Source: Paenibacillus pabuli
Lineage (GTDB): Bacteria > Bacillota > Bacilli > Paenibacillales > Paenibacillaceae
DNA length: 64,000 bases
Direction: 5' to 3'
NCBI RefSeq assembly: GCF_039831995.1
Contig: NZ_JBDOIO010000004.1
Span: 434,001-498,000, forward strand
The notes under the pieces: model-generated
The model's input: the letters and a program-made list of their open reading frames with translations, nothing else
The model's database searches: none
What the model was told of the DNA's origin: nothing
Shown: positions 34,107-43,736 of the stretch, in pieces
How the letters are laid out: each line of letters opens with the position of its first letter
How positions within the stretch are numbered: position 1 is the first letter of the stretch
Translations under genes and position numbers: made by a program

Positions 34107-37100
34107 TTGAATAAACGATTGATATCCATGTTATTAAGTGTCCTCATGATCTTTTCCATTATTATGCCTGCGGCTGGAGCCGCTCCAGCAGATGTACAGC
34201 TTGACAGGAATTTGCCAACCAAGGCTGAAGCCGAGCAATGGAGAGAGATTCTTGCCCAGCGGGAAGAAAAACTTGCGGCAGAACCTTATTTGGATCAGAG
34301 GCTGGAAGGTCTAGGTGGAGAGAAAACAAGAGTAATCGTTGAACTCTCAAACAAACCCGTAGCTGTAGCGCAAGGCGAATCAACCCTCTCAGGAAAGTCA
34401 TTTACCTCCTCTATGGAAACAAATGCTGTGACGAAGGTCGAACAACAACAACAGTCATTTGTACATAGCCTCACTCAGAATAAAATCAATCACGAAGTAT
34501 TGGGAAATTACGCATATGCCCTAAATGGTGTAGCCATTGAAGTGAATGGAAGCCAAATGGGACAATTGCTTCGCATACCAGGCGTGGTCAGTGTGTATCC
34601 TGACCTTGAAATCGCGTTAACGCCGGAGAACGATGAAGTTAACCCTTATATGAAAGATACAGCTCCGTTTATTGGTGCTCCGGAAGTATGGGATTTGGGA
34701 TACAAAGGAAATGGTATCAAAGTCGGTATTATTGATACAGGAATCGATTACGAGCACCCTAACCTGATAGACGGTTATAAGGGTGGATGGGATTTTGTTG
34801 ATAACGATGAAGATCCTTATGAAGCAACAAGAGAGGAATGGAAAGTGTCTGGACAGTCCGAGTTTAACGAAAGAGGCAGTTCCTACTACACATCTCACGG
34901 TACTCACGTAGCAGGAACGATCGCAGCGCGCGAAGCTGGAGATTACGGGGTTGTTGGTATTGCCCCTGAAGCCGAAATCTATGCTTACCGTGTATTGGGG
35001 CCCTATGGCAGCGGACAAACAGCTTGGGTACTGGGCGGAATTGATCGCTCGGTTAAAGAGGGGATGGACATCATTAATCTCTCGCTCGGTAATACAGCAA
35101 ATGATCCAAGCTACATTACTTCGGTTGCCCTCAATAATGCCATGCTATCAGGTGTGACTGCAGTTGTAGCGAGTGGTAACGAAGGCCCGAACCGTTACAC
35201 ACTAGGTTCTCCAGGAGCATCAGCTATGGCGATCACGGTCGGTAACTCTACGGGGCCTAGTCAGATGATCACAGCCGACACACATTTTTGGATCGGTGAG
35301 GAAGGGGAAGGAACACTACCTGATGAATTGCCGGTACCTGAGGTTGAACAATCGCCTGAACTGGGATTTGTACCAGGAGATGTAGCTCCAGAAACTCAAG
35401 AGCAAGACATACCTGCGAGTACGCCAGATGATAATTCATCTGTAGGTGATTTCGAAGAGGAGACGATCATTGAAGAGTCTGAGGCAACAGGTGAAAGTGA
35501 GCTGCCACAATCAGAGCAAGCGGAAGCCAATTCGGATACAACTCAGGATATAGCAGTCCCAAGTACAGAAGAAGCTGTACCTGCCGAAGAAGAGGAAGCT
35601 GCAGCTCCTACGGAAACGGAGAACAATCCACTGACTGTCACAGAGTCGGTTTATCGTCTGGATGTGATGGGATGGAATCTGGCGGAAGATCCAGAGACGG
35701 TATTGAATGGTCAATATGACTTGGTGTACGCCGGCTTGGGCAAACCCACCGACTTTGATGGCAAGGACATGAACGGCAAGGTTGCATTCATCCAACGCGG
35801 TGAACTGGCGTTCGTGGAGAAGATCGCCAATGCCAAAGCGGCTGGGGCGATTGCTGTAATTGTGTACAATAACATTCCTGGGCCGATTGGCGTTAGTCTG
35901 GGGGATGACTTTGAATTTATCCCTACCCTGAGCATGAGCAAGGAAGATGGAGAAGCCATCAAGGCGCAGCTCGATGCCGGTCAAGGTGTTGAAGTCAGCT
36001 TCAGTGATTTCGTCAAAGACATGACAGAGGGGGATGAGATGAACTCCTCGAGTTCCCGAGGACCAGCCAAGGTGACACTGGACATTAAACCTGACATCGT
36101 TGCACCGGGAACAAGCATCTTGTCAACAATTCCTGCGTATGGCAAAGATGAGCCGGAAGCGGATTACGTACAAGCGTATGGGCGCAAAACGGGGACAAGT
36201 ATGGCTACTCCGCATGTAGCCGGGCTGATTGCATTGCTGATCGAAAAACATCCGGATTGGACGCCTTTTGATATCAAAGTCGCTCTTATGAACAATGCCA
36301 AGGTGCTGAATACAGAGAATTTTGATGTGTTCGATCAAGGGGCGGGGCGCATACAGGCAACAGAGACGATTGATCCTGAAGCTTTCGTTAAAGTCATGGA
36401 TGTCACGAAATATACTGAAAACGGCGAGGCAGTAGAAAAGGAAAACATTACGGGCAGTGTCAATTTTGGCAACTTCCTGAGTGCAGATGAAAAAACGGTC
36501 AGTAAAACGCTCAAGGTACAGTCACTAAAAGGGACGGGCGGGGAATACTCTGTATCCGTTAATCCTACGCGAACCATTAATGGCGTCTCGGTTTCCGTAG
36601 ATAAGACGTCCTTCGAACTGAATGGAGAAGAAGAGGTACAGGTAACGATTACCGTGCCGAAAGGCGTGGCCACTGTAGGAGAAGCTCAAGGATATCTGCA
36701 ATTCAGTCATGGAACGAAAACGTACAGTGTACCTTACGTGGCTCACTTCAATGTCACAGAATCCGGTGTGAAATACATTGAAACGAAGTACGGTAATGAG
36801 ACAAACCCATTCCATTATCCATTGAAGGAAGACGGCACGCTGGATACGTTGAATGTAGCGATGGAGTTCCACAATCCAATGAACTTCGCACTTATAGAGA
36901 TTTTTGATGGTCTGAACCCGGATGGTGGTTTTTATCAGGATGGGTACATTGGAAGTATATTTGGAGATTACTACGACTTCAATGCCAATACCCGATATAA
37001 CCTGGCTTGGACCGGAAATTACTTGGATTACGAAACAGAAGAAGCAACGAAAATACCGGATGGTTTGTACACCGTTGATATCACAGCTTTAGGTACAGAC

Positions 37101-38090
37101 GGAAAAACGTATGTAGAAGATACTCCTCCTTTTTTGGTGAAAACAGAAGCACCAGTGGTTACTGCTCCAGAGAAGCTGGAATTTAAAAACGATGAGTCTG
37201 CAGTTATTAACGGAAACGTGGAAGATTTGTACTTCGTTGTCGCTCCTGCGCTCCAAGAAGGGTGGAACGTTGAGTTTGACCCTGCAGCATCCCTCGAAGC
37301 ATCGTATGTTGTGAAAAAAGAGGATGATTCGATCGTTAAAGAGGGTGACTTTGAAATACAACAGGATGGTAGCTTTGGTCTTGGTTTAGAGGACATTGAA
37401 TCCGGAGAATATGTCGTTGAACTGACGGTGAAGGACCAGCAGGGGCTGTCGGGTACAGCCAACACATTGTTGAGCTTGGAATCTACGGAGCCTGAACCGG
37501 AGACTCCGGCAACTAAAGCACCTAGCACTCCTGTACTTTCTCACAATAATGGACATGCTAATGGTCTGCTCGAAGGCTCTTATACCGTGAGCATGAACTT
37601 ATGGTGGGGCGAAAATGCGACCAGCTATAAACTTTATGAAGACGGAGTATTGATTGACACACAGAAGTTGACATACAATGCGCCTATGGCACAGTTTGCT
37701 CAGACGAAGATTACAGGAAAAACAAACGGCACATATACGTATGTAGCTGAGCTAACGAATGACAAGGGAACAACACGGAGTCAAACGCTAACTGTGAGGG
37801 TTACCAATGCATCTCCTGGCAAGGCAGTACTTTCTCAGGACAATTGGGATGGCGATGGTAATTTTAAGGTCACCATGAACTTATGGTGGGGAACCAACGC
37901 TACGGAGTACCGCCTTTACGAAAATGATCAGTTAATTGATACCCAAGCACTCAATGCGGCTACACCATATGCGCAAAGTGCGGTTAGTACGATATCTGGA
38001 CGCTCTTCAGGCACGTATAAGTATCGTGCCGAGTTAAGTAACTCAGCTGGTATTACCAGTACTGAAACCATTACTGTAAAGGTCAAGTAA
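34107..38090 (+). CDS. Large secreted S8 serine protease (subtilase) with PA insert and C-terminal repeat modules
   Basis: 1327 residues, TTG start 6-9 bases after AAGGAGGGG. A signal peptide (residues 1-25) leads to an inhibitor-I9 propeptide (~70-165). The catalytic triad is Asp210 (IIDTGIDYEHP), His264 (SHGTHVAGT) and Ser698 (GTSMATPHVAG). Between His and Ser lie a Glu/Pro-rich acidic stretch (~400-510) and a PA domain (~530-640; VAFIQRGELAFVEKIANAKAAGA). After the catalytic domain come sandwich domains and two ~90-residue modules (~1140-1230 and ~1235-1327) with the shared core MNLWWG..AT.Y.LYE. The plan is Vpr-like. It would digest extracellular protein; the end modules may bind polysaccharide or cell wall, by inference. 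Confidence 0.93.
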   Translation: MNKRLISMLLSVLMIFSIIMPAAGAAPADVQLDRNLPTKAEAEQWREILAQREEKLAAEPYLDQRLEGLGGEKTRVIVELSNKPVAVAQGESTLSGKSFTSSMETNAVTKVEQQQQSFVHSLTQNKINHEVLGNYAYALNGVAIEVNGSQMGQLLRIPGVVSVYPDLEIALTPENDEVNPYMKDTAPFIGAPEVWDLGYKGNGIKVGIIDTGIDYEHPNLIDGYKGGWDFVDNDEDPYEATREEWKVSGQSEFNERGSSYYTSHGTHVAGTIAAREAGDYGVVGIAPEAEIYAYRVLGPYGSGQTAWVLGGIDRSVKEGMDIINLSLGNTANDPSYITSVALNNAMLSGVTAVVASGNEGPNRYTLGSPGASAMAITVGNSTGPSQMITADTHFWIGEEGEGTLPDELPVPEVEQSPELGFVPGDVAPETQEQDIPASTPDDNSSVGDFEEETIIEESEATGESELPQSEQAEANSDTTQDIAVPSTEEAVPAEEEEAAAPTETENNPLTVTESVYRLDVMGWNLAEDPETVLNGQYDLVYAGLGKPTDFDGKDMNGKVAFIQRGELAFVEKIANAKAAGAIAVIVYNNIPGPIGVSLGDDFEFIPTLSMSKEDGEAIKAQLDAGQGVEVSFSDFVKDMTEGDEMNSSSSRGPAKVTLDIKPDIVAPGTSILSTIPAYGKDEPEADYVQAYGRKTGTSMATPHVAGLIALLIEKHPDWTPFDIKVALMNNAKVLNTENFDVFDQGAGRIQATETIDPEAFVKVMDVTKYTENGEAVEKENITGSVNFGNFLSADEKTVSKTLKVQSLKGTGGEYSVSVNPTRTINGVSVSVDKTSFELNGEEEVQVTITVPKGVATVGEAQGYLQFSHGTKTYSVPYVAHFNVTESGVKYIETKYGNETNPFHYPLKEDGTLDTLNVAMEFHNPMNFALIEIFDGLNPDGGFYQDGYIGSIFGDYYDFNANTRYNLAWTGNYLDYETEEATKIPDGLYTVDITALGTDGKTYVEDTPPFLVKTEAPVVTAPEKLEFKNDESAVINGNVEDLYFVVAPALQEGWNVEFDPAASLEASYVVKKEDDSIVKEGDFEIQQDGSFGLGLEDIESGEYVVELTVKDQQGLSGTANTLLSLESTEPEPETPATKAPSTPVLSHNNGHANGLLEGSYTVSMNLWWGENATSYKLYEDGVLIDTQKLTYNAPMAQFAQTKITGKTNGTYTYVAELTNDKGTTRSQTLTVRVTNASPGKAVLSQDNWDGDGNFKVTMNLWWGTNATEYRLYENDQLIDTQALNAATPYAQSAVSTISGRSSGTYKYRAELSNSAGITSTETITVKVK

Positions 38091-38183
38091 GTCCAAATAT
38101 AAGATTCATGTAAGATAATAGGTTTAATAAACTATCTGTACACGTTGAGTGAAGTATTGCATAGAACGTTGTTCTTTCTCTTA

Positions 38184-38226
38184 AGAGGCCTTCATCCTGA
38201 TTTAGTAGGGTGAAGGCCTCTTGTTT
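38184..38226 (+). terminator. Terminator of the subtilase gene
   Basis: AAGAGGCCTTCATCC pairs with GGGTGAAGGCCTCTT across a ~10-base loop, followed by GTTTT. The GC-rich stem can serve both strands. Confidence 0.85.
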
Positions 38227-38379
38227 TGGATAAACTGTAGGTTACCTGAAGTATTTATTCTGATTGGCAATACTGCATATACTTGTTGATATAAAAGACT
38301 CCCCTTACAGTGACTGGTGTTTTATCCTGTCATCACAAGGAGAGCAAAAACAAAAAGATCTGCACATCGAATCAAAATT

Positions 38380-39618
38380 TTATTTTGAATCACCAATTAA
38401 TCGATTTTTACTTGCCATGATACCTGTAATCAGCAAAACGATAGCGAGTGAAACCTGCAAAAGCAATGGAATGGTCCAGCCATGAGTCCAGTCATGAATT
38501 AGTCCGAACAACAAAGGGCCTCCGGCTGCCAGCATATATCCGAACGATTGAGCCATTCCCGATAACCCTGCCGCTTGTCTCGCGTCCGCAGTACGAAGCA
38601 CAAAGAACATCGTAACCAGGCCGAATGAAGCCCCGCCACCAATACCAGCGAGTACTACTCCAACCGTAACCAGTGATGAGATGCCGCTTAAGAGGAATGC
38701 ATACCCCAATATGAGGCACGTACAGGTGATGGCTGTCAGCACGCGTTGATCCTTCATTCGTCCAGCCAGAATGGGGATAATGAACGTCACTGGAACGCTG
38801 ACCATTTGCATCATGGACAACATCAATCCTGCGGAAGAAGGGTTAAAACCCTGAGTAGACAAAATCTCGGGCAGCCAGGTAATGGTCGAGTAAAAAATCA
38901 ACGACTGTAATCCCATAAACAGCGTGATATACCAAGCGAGTGAAGAGGAGCGAAGTCGTACCGGTTTCTCGTTATTCCGGGATGCGATATAGACTTCTCC
39001 GCGGCGTCCATTACGAACGTGAGGCAGCCACAAGATAAGAGCCAGGATGGAGAGCACAGCCCACATTCCAAGGGAGGCATGCCAACCCATCGAGGTAAAT
39101 CCTGCTGCCGGAACACTAATTCCCGAGGCGATGGCACCCCATATATTCATCGATACCGAATATAGGCCAGTAACCAGTCCAACTCGTAATGGGAAATCCC
39201 GTTTAATCAGACTGGGTAGTAACACATTACTCAGTGCGATTCCGCACCCGAGGATGGCCGTGCCAGCAAAAAGTGCAGGGACTGACGGCAAAAAACGCAG
39301 TGCAATGCCAAACGTTACAATAATGATAGCGGTCAGCAGAGCTGCTTCCAAACCGAATCTTTTTGCCAGCTGAGGGGCAAAGGGAGAAATTGCTGCAAAA
39401 GCAAGCAATGGCAGTGAAGTGAGCAATCCGGCCATGGTATGGCTTATCCCTGTATCGGCACGAATTAATTCAACGATAGGACCTGCCGCAGTAATCGGTG
39501 ATCGCATCGTAGCTGCGATCAGGATGATGCCTGTAAGGAGAAGTCCGAGCTTCACGGACGCTGTAGAGTTATCCGCAACTGTATGATCAGGCGAATGTTG
39601 ATGTAATGAGGATGGCAT
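38380..39618 (-). CDS. MFS transporter, CynX/NimT family
   Basis: A 412-residue transporter with twelve predicted membrane helices. Family marks: a first helix with the MRSPITAAGPI motif (family pattern RxxITxxGP), AGLLTSLPLLAFAAISPFAPQLAKRFG (MFS loop 2-3), and [17 protein letters not shown]. CynX imports cyanate and NimT exports 2-nitroimidazole in E. coli; most relatives have unknown substrates. GGGAG precedes the ATG on the minus strand. No cyanase gene is nearby. A 20-bp inverted repeat overlaps its promoter. Confidence 0.88.
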   Translation of the reverse strand: MPSSLHQHSPDHTVADNSTASVKLGLLLTGIILIAATMRSPITAAGPIVELIRADTGISHTMAGLLTSLPLLAFAAISPFAPQLAKRFGLEAALLTAIIIVTFGIALRFLPSVPALFAGTAILGCGIALSNVLLPSLIKRDFPLRVGLVTGLYSVSMNIWGAIASGISVPAAGFTSMGWHASLGMWAVLSILALILWLPHVRNGRRGEVYIASRNNEKPVRLRSSSLAWYITLFMGLQSLIFYSTITWLPEILSTQGFNPSSAGLMLSMMQMVSVPVTFIIPILAGRMKDQRVLTAITCTCLILGYAFLLSGISSLVTVGVVLAGIGGGASFGLVTMFFVLRTADARQAAGLSGMAQSFGYMLAAGGPLLFGLIHDWTHGWTIPLLLQVSLAIVLLITGIMASKNRLIGDSK

Positions 39619-39648
39619 AGGTAAAACTCCCGTTATTTATTTTTCTAA

Positions 39649-39678
39649 TATGTATACTTTGATACATACGTATACCAA
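39649..39678 (-). promoter_or_regulatory. Promoter and probable operator of the CynX-type gene
   Basis: On the minus strand TTGGTA (39673-39678) and TATACA (39651-39656) are 16 bp apart. The inverted repeat TATGTAT-N6-ATACATA (39649-39668) covers the -10 and spacer, a place for a repressor of TetR or MarR type. Confidence 0.5.
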
Positions 39679-39730
39679 TAAGCATAACATTCGATGTCAA
39701 CATCGGGCAAAGAAGCTGGATGAACATATC

Positions 39731-40037
39731 CCAGTACGCAAAAAAAAGCTTCCCGAAGGAAGCTTTTATTATACGTCCCAGAAGGGATACTCTCATTGCA
39801 ATCGAGACTGCGAAGCGGTGCTACCGAAGATGATGCTCCGACGAACCATTGGGGTTCTCATCCCCAGTACGCAAAAAAACTTCCCAAAGGAAGTTTTTCT
39901 AAATACGTCCCAGAAGGGATACTCTCATTGCAATCGAGACTGCGAAGCGGTGCTACCGAAGATGATGCTCCGACGAACCATTGGGGTTCTCATCCCCAGT
40001 ACGCAAAAAAACTTCCCAAAGGAAGTTTTTCTAAATA
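39731..40037 (-). repeat. Tandem array of tRNA 3'-end/terminator/spacer units behind tRNA-Arg copy 2
   Basis: Two base-identical 132-bp units (39774-39905 and 39906-40037) abut the intact tRNA gene. Read on the minus strand, each has a terminator hairpin (AAACTTCC-TTTGGGAAGTTT), GCGTACTGG, a ~79-bp spacer beginning GGGATGAGAACCCCAAT, and a copy of the tRNA 3' end (TCCCTTCTGGGACG). A last partial unit (39731-39773) ends in a different hairpin, AAGCTTCC-TTCG-GGAAGCTT, identical to the one behind tRNA copy 1. Reading frames across the array encode only repeated peptide and are not genes. No integrase is nearby. Confidence 0.92.
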
Positions 40038-40111
<74 letters not shown>

Positions 40112-40134
40112 ATGAAATTTTTCAAGCAAAAATG

Positions 40135-40163
40135 ATTTTATCATAAACAATGATGAATATCAA
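40135..40163 (-). promoter_or_regulatory. SigA-type promoter of tRNA-Arg copy 2
   Basis: On the minus strand TTGATA (40158-40163), a 17-bp spacer, and TAAAAT (40135-40140), 23 bp before the tRNA. Confidence 0.7.
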
Positions 40164-40344
40164 ACATTTTATTTAAATATGTTTTTCGTATATGATGTTT
40201 GGCGGCGGTAGACGTTTTTTTCATTATATTTAAGGTTATGTTAGAATATCAGGAGAACTCAGAAAATAGATCGACTTTCGTTTAATATACATCTATTTAT
40301 GGTTGATTCCGACTGGAGATTGAGGATATAGAGGAGGTGCTCCT

Positions 40345-41280
40345 ATCAAGGAATCCACGACCCCGGAAAACGAGCACAGTAACAATATTGTTCTGTTTCC
40401 TAAGACGCTGGACTATTACCAGATTCAATTAACTGTCATGCTTGAAAATGAGCGATATGGTGAAGCCATGAATCTGCTCCGCTTTTTACTGCAATGTCAG
40501 GGACAGGAAGAACGTCATTATGATGAGTGGCGGGCCTTGCTGGAGTGGCTTGAGGCTGCCTTTCCTCATTATGCGGAAGATTCCTCAATTGCCGATGATG
40601 TACAAGAAGAAGAGGAGATCAGTGAGGAAGATATGGCACGTCAGCACGCCAGGTCCAAGCTGGAGCAAGACCAGGGATACGCGGATAAGCTGCTTCGCAC
40701 CGTAATGGAAGAGCCGTTATCCGAACAAACGATGCTTGCATTAGAGCAGCTCGCCTATCTTGAACTTCCGGAGATCGACGAAGCACTCAGTAGCTGGTTG
40801 ACCGATAAGTCTCTTCATCCACTGTTGCAGTTCCGAGTGCTGCAAACGCTGCGACGTCGGGGCACACAGGGTTTCATCACGTTCACAAGAGGGGAAGAGC
40901 AGGTTGAAGTTGAGATTGATACGGTGCCTCTGCGTCCGGAGGATTTCCCGCTTCAGATCGTGCGTATTCTCGAGAGAGTGGCTGATCAGACGGAAGTTCA
41001 CGAACCGACACTTTTTTATTTTGCACAAGAACTTTGGATTCAGTTTGTCATGGCAGTGTACGGAACACGTGACTACGAATCCATGCTTGAAGAAAATGAA
41101 TCCATGACAGACATATGGGCAGCAGCACTACATATGACCGTTGCAGACAGTCTGGGAGGCTCCCACGACGAAGAAGACACCCGTTCAATGTATGCTGTAA
41201 CAGGAGCGATGCGCTTCCGTCTGGAGCAGGCATACCGTTCGATGAAGCAGTTTGTTTCTGCAGGTTTGGGGGGCCAATAA
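40345..41280 (+). CDS. TPR-like protein upstream of tig (YsoA-like), apparent ATC start
   Basis: The frame has its first ATG at 40438, but a strong ribosome site (AGAGGAGGTG, 40330-40339) stands about 7 bases before an in-frame ATC at 40345, and codons between read as a natural N-terminus (KESTTPENEHSNNIVLFPKT). No ATG, GTG or TTG lies there in frame. From ATC the protein is 311 residues: helical, acidic, with TPR-like pairs (MLENERYGEAMNLLRFLL; LEQLAYLELPEIDEALSSWL). In B. subtilis the TPR gene ysoA also lies directly before tig. Function unknown; a rare start codon may keep expression low. Confidence 0.78.
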   Translation: MKESTTPENEHSNNIVLFPKTLDYYQIQLTVMLENERYGEAMNLLRFLLQCQGQEERHYDEWRALLEWLEAAFPHYAEDSSIADDVQEEEEISEEDMARQHARSKLEQDQGYADKLLRTVMEEPLSEQTMLALEQLAYLELPEIDEALSSWLTDKSLHPLLQFRVLQTLRRRGTQGFITFTRGEEQVEVEIDTVPLRPEDFPLQIVRILERVADQTEVHEPTLFYFAQELWIQFVMAVYGTRDYESMLEENESMTDIWAAALHMTVADSLGGSHDEEDTRSMYAVTGAMRFRLEQAYRSMKQFVSAGLGGQ

Positions 41281-41415
41281 GGGCCGGAAACGTTTACCTC
41301 AAACCGCATCAAGGGATTCCCCTTGAAAAAGAATGTAATCTTGTTTATACTAAAATGGTTATTTTGTACGTGATCGCCTACGTGAACATGTGAATTTTGG
41401 AGGGGAAAGTATACA

Positions 41416-42756
41416 ATGAAAGCAACTTGGGAAAAGATAGAGAAGAACCTTGGGGTTCTTGAAGTTGAAGTTGGTGCAGATCGTGTAACTGCAGCACTCG
41501 ACAAAGCTTTTAATAAAGTAGTAAAACAAGCGAACGTACCTGGATTCCGTAAAGGTAAAGTTCCACGTCCAATCTTCGAAGCTCGTTTCGGTGTAGAAAG
41601 CCTGTATCAAGAAGCAATCGACATTTTGCTTCCTGAAGCTTACACAGAAGCTATCGACCAAACAGATATTTTCCCGGTTGATCGTCCGGATGTAGATATC
41701 GAACAATTCGCTAAAGGACAAGCATTCAAGTTCAAAGCAAAAGTAACAGTGAAACCTGAAGTTACCCTGGGTGACTACAAAGGAATCGAAGTTGCTGTAG
41801 CTAAAGGCGAAGTAACAGATGCAGAAGTAACTGAAGAGCTTGAGCGTCTTCAACAACGTCACGCTGAACTCGTTGTTATCGACGAAGGTTCCGCACAAAA
41901 CGGCGACGTTGCAGTTATCGACTTCGATGGTTCCGTTGATGGCGTGCCATTCGAAGGCGGACAAGCTGAGCGTTATTCCTTGGAACTGGGTTCCAACACA
42001 TTTATTCCAGGATTTGAAGAGCAGGTTGTGGGTCTGTCCACAGGCGACTTCAAAGACGTAGAAGTAACTTTCCCAGAGAGCTACCACGCAGCAGAACTTG
42101 CTGGCAAACAAGCGGTATTCAAAGTGAAAGTACACGAAATCAAACGCAAACAACTGCCAGAACTGGATGATGAGTTTGCAAAAGATGTCAGCGAATTTGA
42201 TACTCTGGAAGAGTACAAAGCTGATCTGAAAACACAACTCGATTCCCGCAAAGCAGATGAGTTCAAAGCAGCTCAAGAAAATGCGGTTGTAGAAAAAGTA
42301 GCAGAAAATGCTGAAGTGGACATCCCTTCTGCAATGGTTGACAGCGAAGTGCAAAACATGATGCGTGATTTTGACAACCGTCTGCGCAACCAAGGCATGA
42401 ACCTGGAAATGTTCCTGAGCTTCTCCGGTCAAACACAAGCTGACCTGAGAGGACAAATGCAAGACGATGCTTCCAAACGCGTTCGCAACAACCTGGTTCT
42501 TGAAGCTGTAGGTAAAGCGGAAAATATCGAAGTATCTGACGAAGAAGTGAATCAAGAACTCGAAAAAATGGCTGAATCCTACAAGCGTCCTGCTGAAGAG
42601 ATTCGTGGCATTCTTGAGAGCAATGGTTCCCTCGACAGCCTTCGCGATGAAGTTAAACTGCGCAAAACGATCGATGTTCTCGTTGAGAACAGCAAAGTTG
42701 TAGAGCCAGTTGAAGCTCCTGCTGAAGAAGCTGCTGCAGAAACTGACGAAAAATAA
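41416..42756 (+). CDS. tig: Trigger factor (ribosome-associated chaperone, peptidyl-prolyl isomerase)
   Basis: 446 residues. The N-terminal ribosome-binding domain has the signature GFRKGKVPRP (residues ~45-54). The FKBP-like domain (~160-245) has DVAVIDFDGSVDGVPFEGG and FIPGFEEQVVGL. The helical C-terminal chaperone arms extend to ~430, with a short Ala/Glu tail. It shields new polypeptides at the exit tunnel. GGAGGGGAAAG precedes the ATG. Codon use is strongly biased, as expected for a highly expressed gene; this creates long meaningless frames on the other strand. Confidence 0.98.
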   Translation: MKATWEKIEKNLGVLEVEVGADRVTAALDKAFNKVVKQANVPGFRKGKVPRPIFEARFGVESLYQEAIDILLPEAYTEAIDQTDIFPVDRPDVDIEQFAKGQAFKFKAKVTVKPEVTLGDYKGIEVAVAKGEVTDAEVTEELERLQQRHAELVVIDEGSAQNGDVAVIDFDGSVDGVPFEGGQAERYSLELGSNTFIPGFEEQVVGLSTGDFKDVEVTFPESYHAAELAGKQAVFKVKVHEIKRKQLPELDDEFAKDVSEFDTLEEYKADLKTQLDSRKADEFKAAQENAVVEKVAENAEVDIPSAMVDSEVQNMMRDFDNRLRNQGMNLEMFLSFSGQTQADLRGQMQDDASKRVRNNLVLEAVGKAENIEVSDEEVNQELEKMAESYKRPAEEIRGILESNGSLDSLRDEVKLRKTIDVLVENSKVVEPVEAPAEEAAAETDEK

Positions 42757-42793
42757 GACAAGCTGTGAAGTAACATACAGCTGAATAAACGAT

Positions 42794-42825
42794 AAGGCAC
42801 GTGAATCATTGCGTGCCTTATTTTT
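42794..42825 (+). terminator. Terminator of tig
   Basis: AAGGCACG pairs with CGTGCCTT across a ~10-base loop, followed by ATTTTTAAA. Confidence 0.88.
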
Positions 42826-43042
42826 AAATTATGGCATCCATTTTATAGATGATTCAGTAATAATATGGTTGGTTATAATGTGTGGTAGGGTTGTACTGCT
42901 TCAAGCTCCTATGTACTTCATGCAAATAAAATAAAGGTTAAACGGCATAGGATTCCTTCGATTTGCACATACATAGAAAACATGGTTAAATATGATCAGG
43001 CTAAAAAGTAAACTAACTTATGCTTGACACTACTTGTGAAAA

Positions 43043-43071
43043 ATGACATTGTCACAGGAACGTGTTAGAAT
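43043..43071 (+). promoter_or_regulatory. Candidate clpP promoter with a palindrome over the -35
   Basis: ATGACA (43043-43048), 17-bp spacer, TAGAAT (43066-43071). The palindrome TGACATTGTCA (43044-43054) covers the -35 box and may be an operator. No CtsR-type heptad repeat (GGTCAAA) was found. The rest of the 377-bp tig-clpP gap holds only the tig terminator. Confidence 0.5.
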
Positions 43072-43133
43072 GAATTTGGGTTTGCTTTACAGGTAGCCTA
43101 TGTCTAATTACATGTAGAAAAGAGGTTGGTCTC

Positions 43134-43724
43134 ATGAGTCTGGTGCCAATGGTTGTGGAACAAACCAATCGAGGCGAACGGTCTTACGATATATATTCGC
43201 GTTTGCTGAAGGATCGCATTATTTTTCTAACCAGTGCGATTGATGACGATGTAGCCAATCTTGTCATAGCACAGCTTTTATTTTTGGCAGCCGACGATCC
43301 TGAGAAGGATATCAGCTTGTACATTAATTCACCTGGTGGTTCTGTCACCGCAGGGATGGGTATATACGATACGATGCAGTATATCAAGCCGGATGTATCT
43401 ACCATTTGCGTAGGGATGGCAGCAAGCATGGGTTCGTTGTTGTTAACGGCCGGTGCGCCTGGTAAACGATATGCGCTCACCAATAGCGAAGTGATGATTC
43501 ACCAACCGCTTGGCGGCGTTCAGGGACAGGCTGCGGATATTAAAATCCACGCCGAATGGATTATTAAAACACGTCAGAAACTGAATCAAATATACGTCGA
43601 TCGTACAGGTCAGCCCCTTGAGAAAATTGAGCGGGACACGGACCGTGACTTTTTCATGAGTGCGGAAGAAGCCAAAGCGTACGGCATTATTGACCAGGTG
43701 CTCAGCAGACCGATCAATTCCTAA
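43134..43724 (+). CDS. clpP: ATP-dependent Clp protease proteolytic subunit
   Basis: 196 residues, standard length. Catalytic triad Ser98 (GMAASMGS), His123 (MIHQPLGG) and Asp172 (TDRDFF). It forms the 14-mer barrel fed by ClpX or ClpC. GAGG lies about 8 bases before the ATG. It is directly before clpX (12-bp gap), an arrangement common outside B. subtilis, where clpP is elsewhere. Confidence 0.98.
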   Translation: MSLVPMVVEQTNRGERSYDIYSRLLKDRIIFLTSAIDDDVANLVIAQLLFLAADDPEKDISLYINSPGGSVTAGMGIYDTMQYIKPDVSTICVGMAASMGSLLLTAGAPGKRYALTNSEVMIHQPLGGVQGQAADIKIHAEWIIKTRQKLNQIYVDRTGQPLEKIERDTDRDFFMSAEEAKAYGIIDQVLSRPINS

Positions 43725-43736
43725 AGGGGTGGTTTC

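Noticed and set aside
39731..40037. CRISPR array
   Set aside because: Units are directly adjacent, 132 bp and identical, with no short repeat/variable spacer pattern and no cas genes.
41359..42555. 398-residue frame on the minus strand
   Set aside because: Fully antisense to tig; caused by strong codon bias in that gene. Composition (Phe, Cys, Ser rich) is not protein-like.
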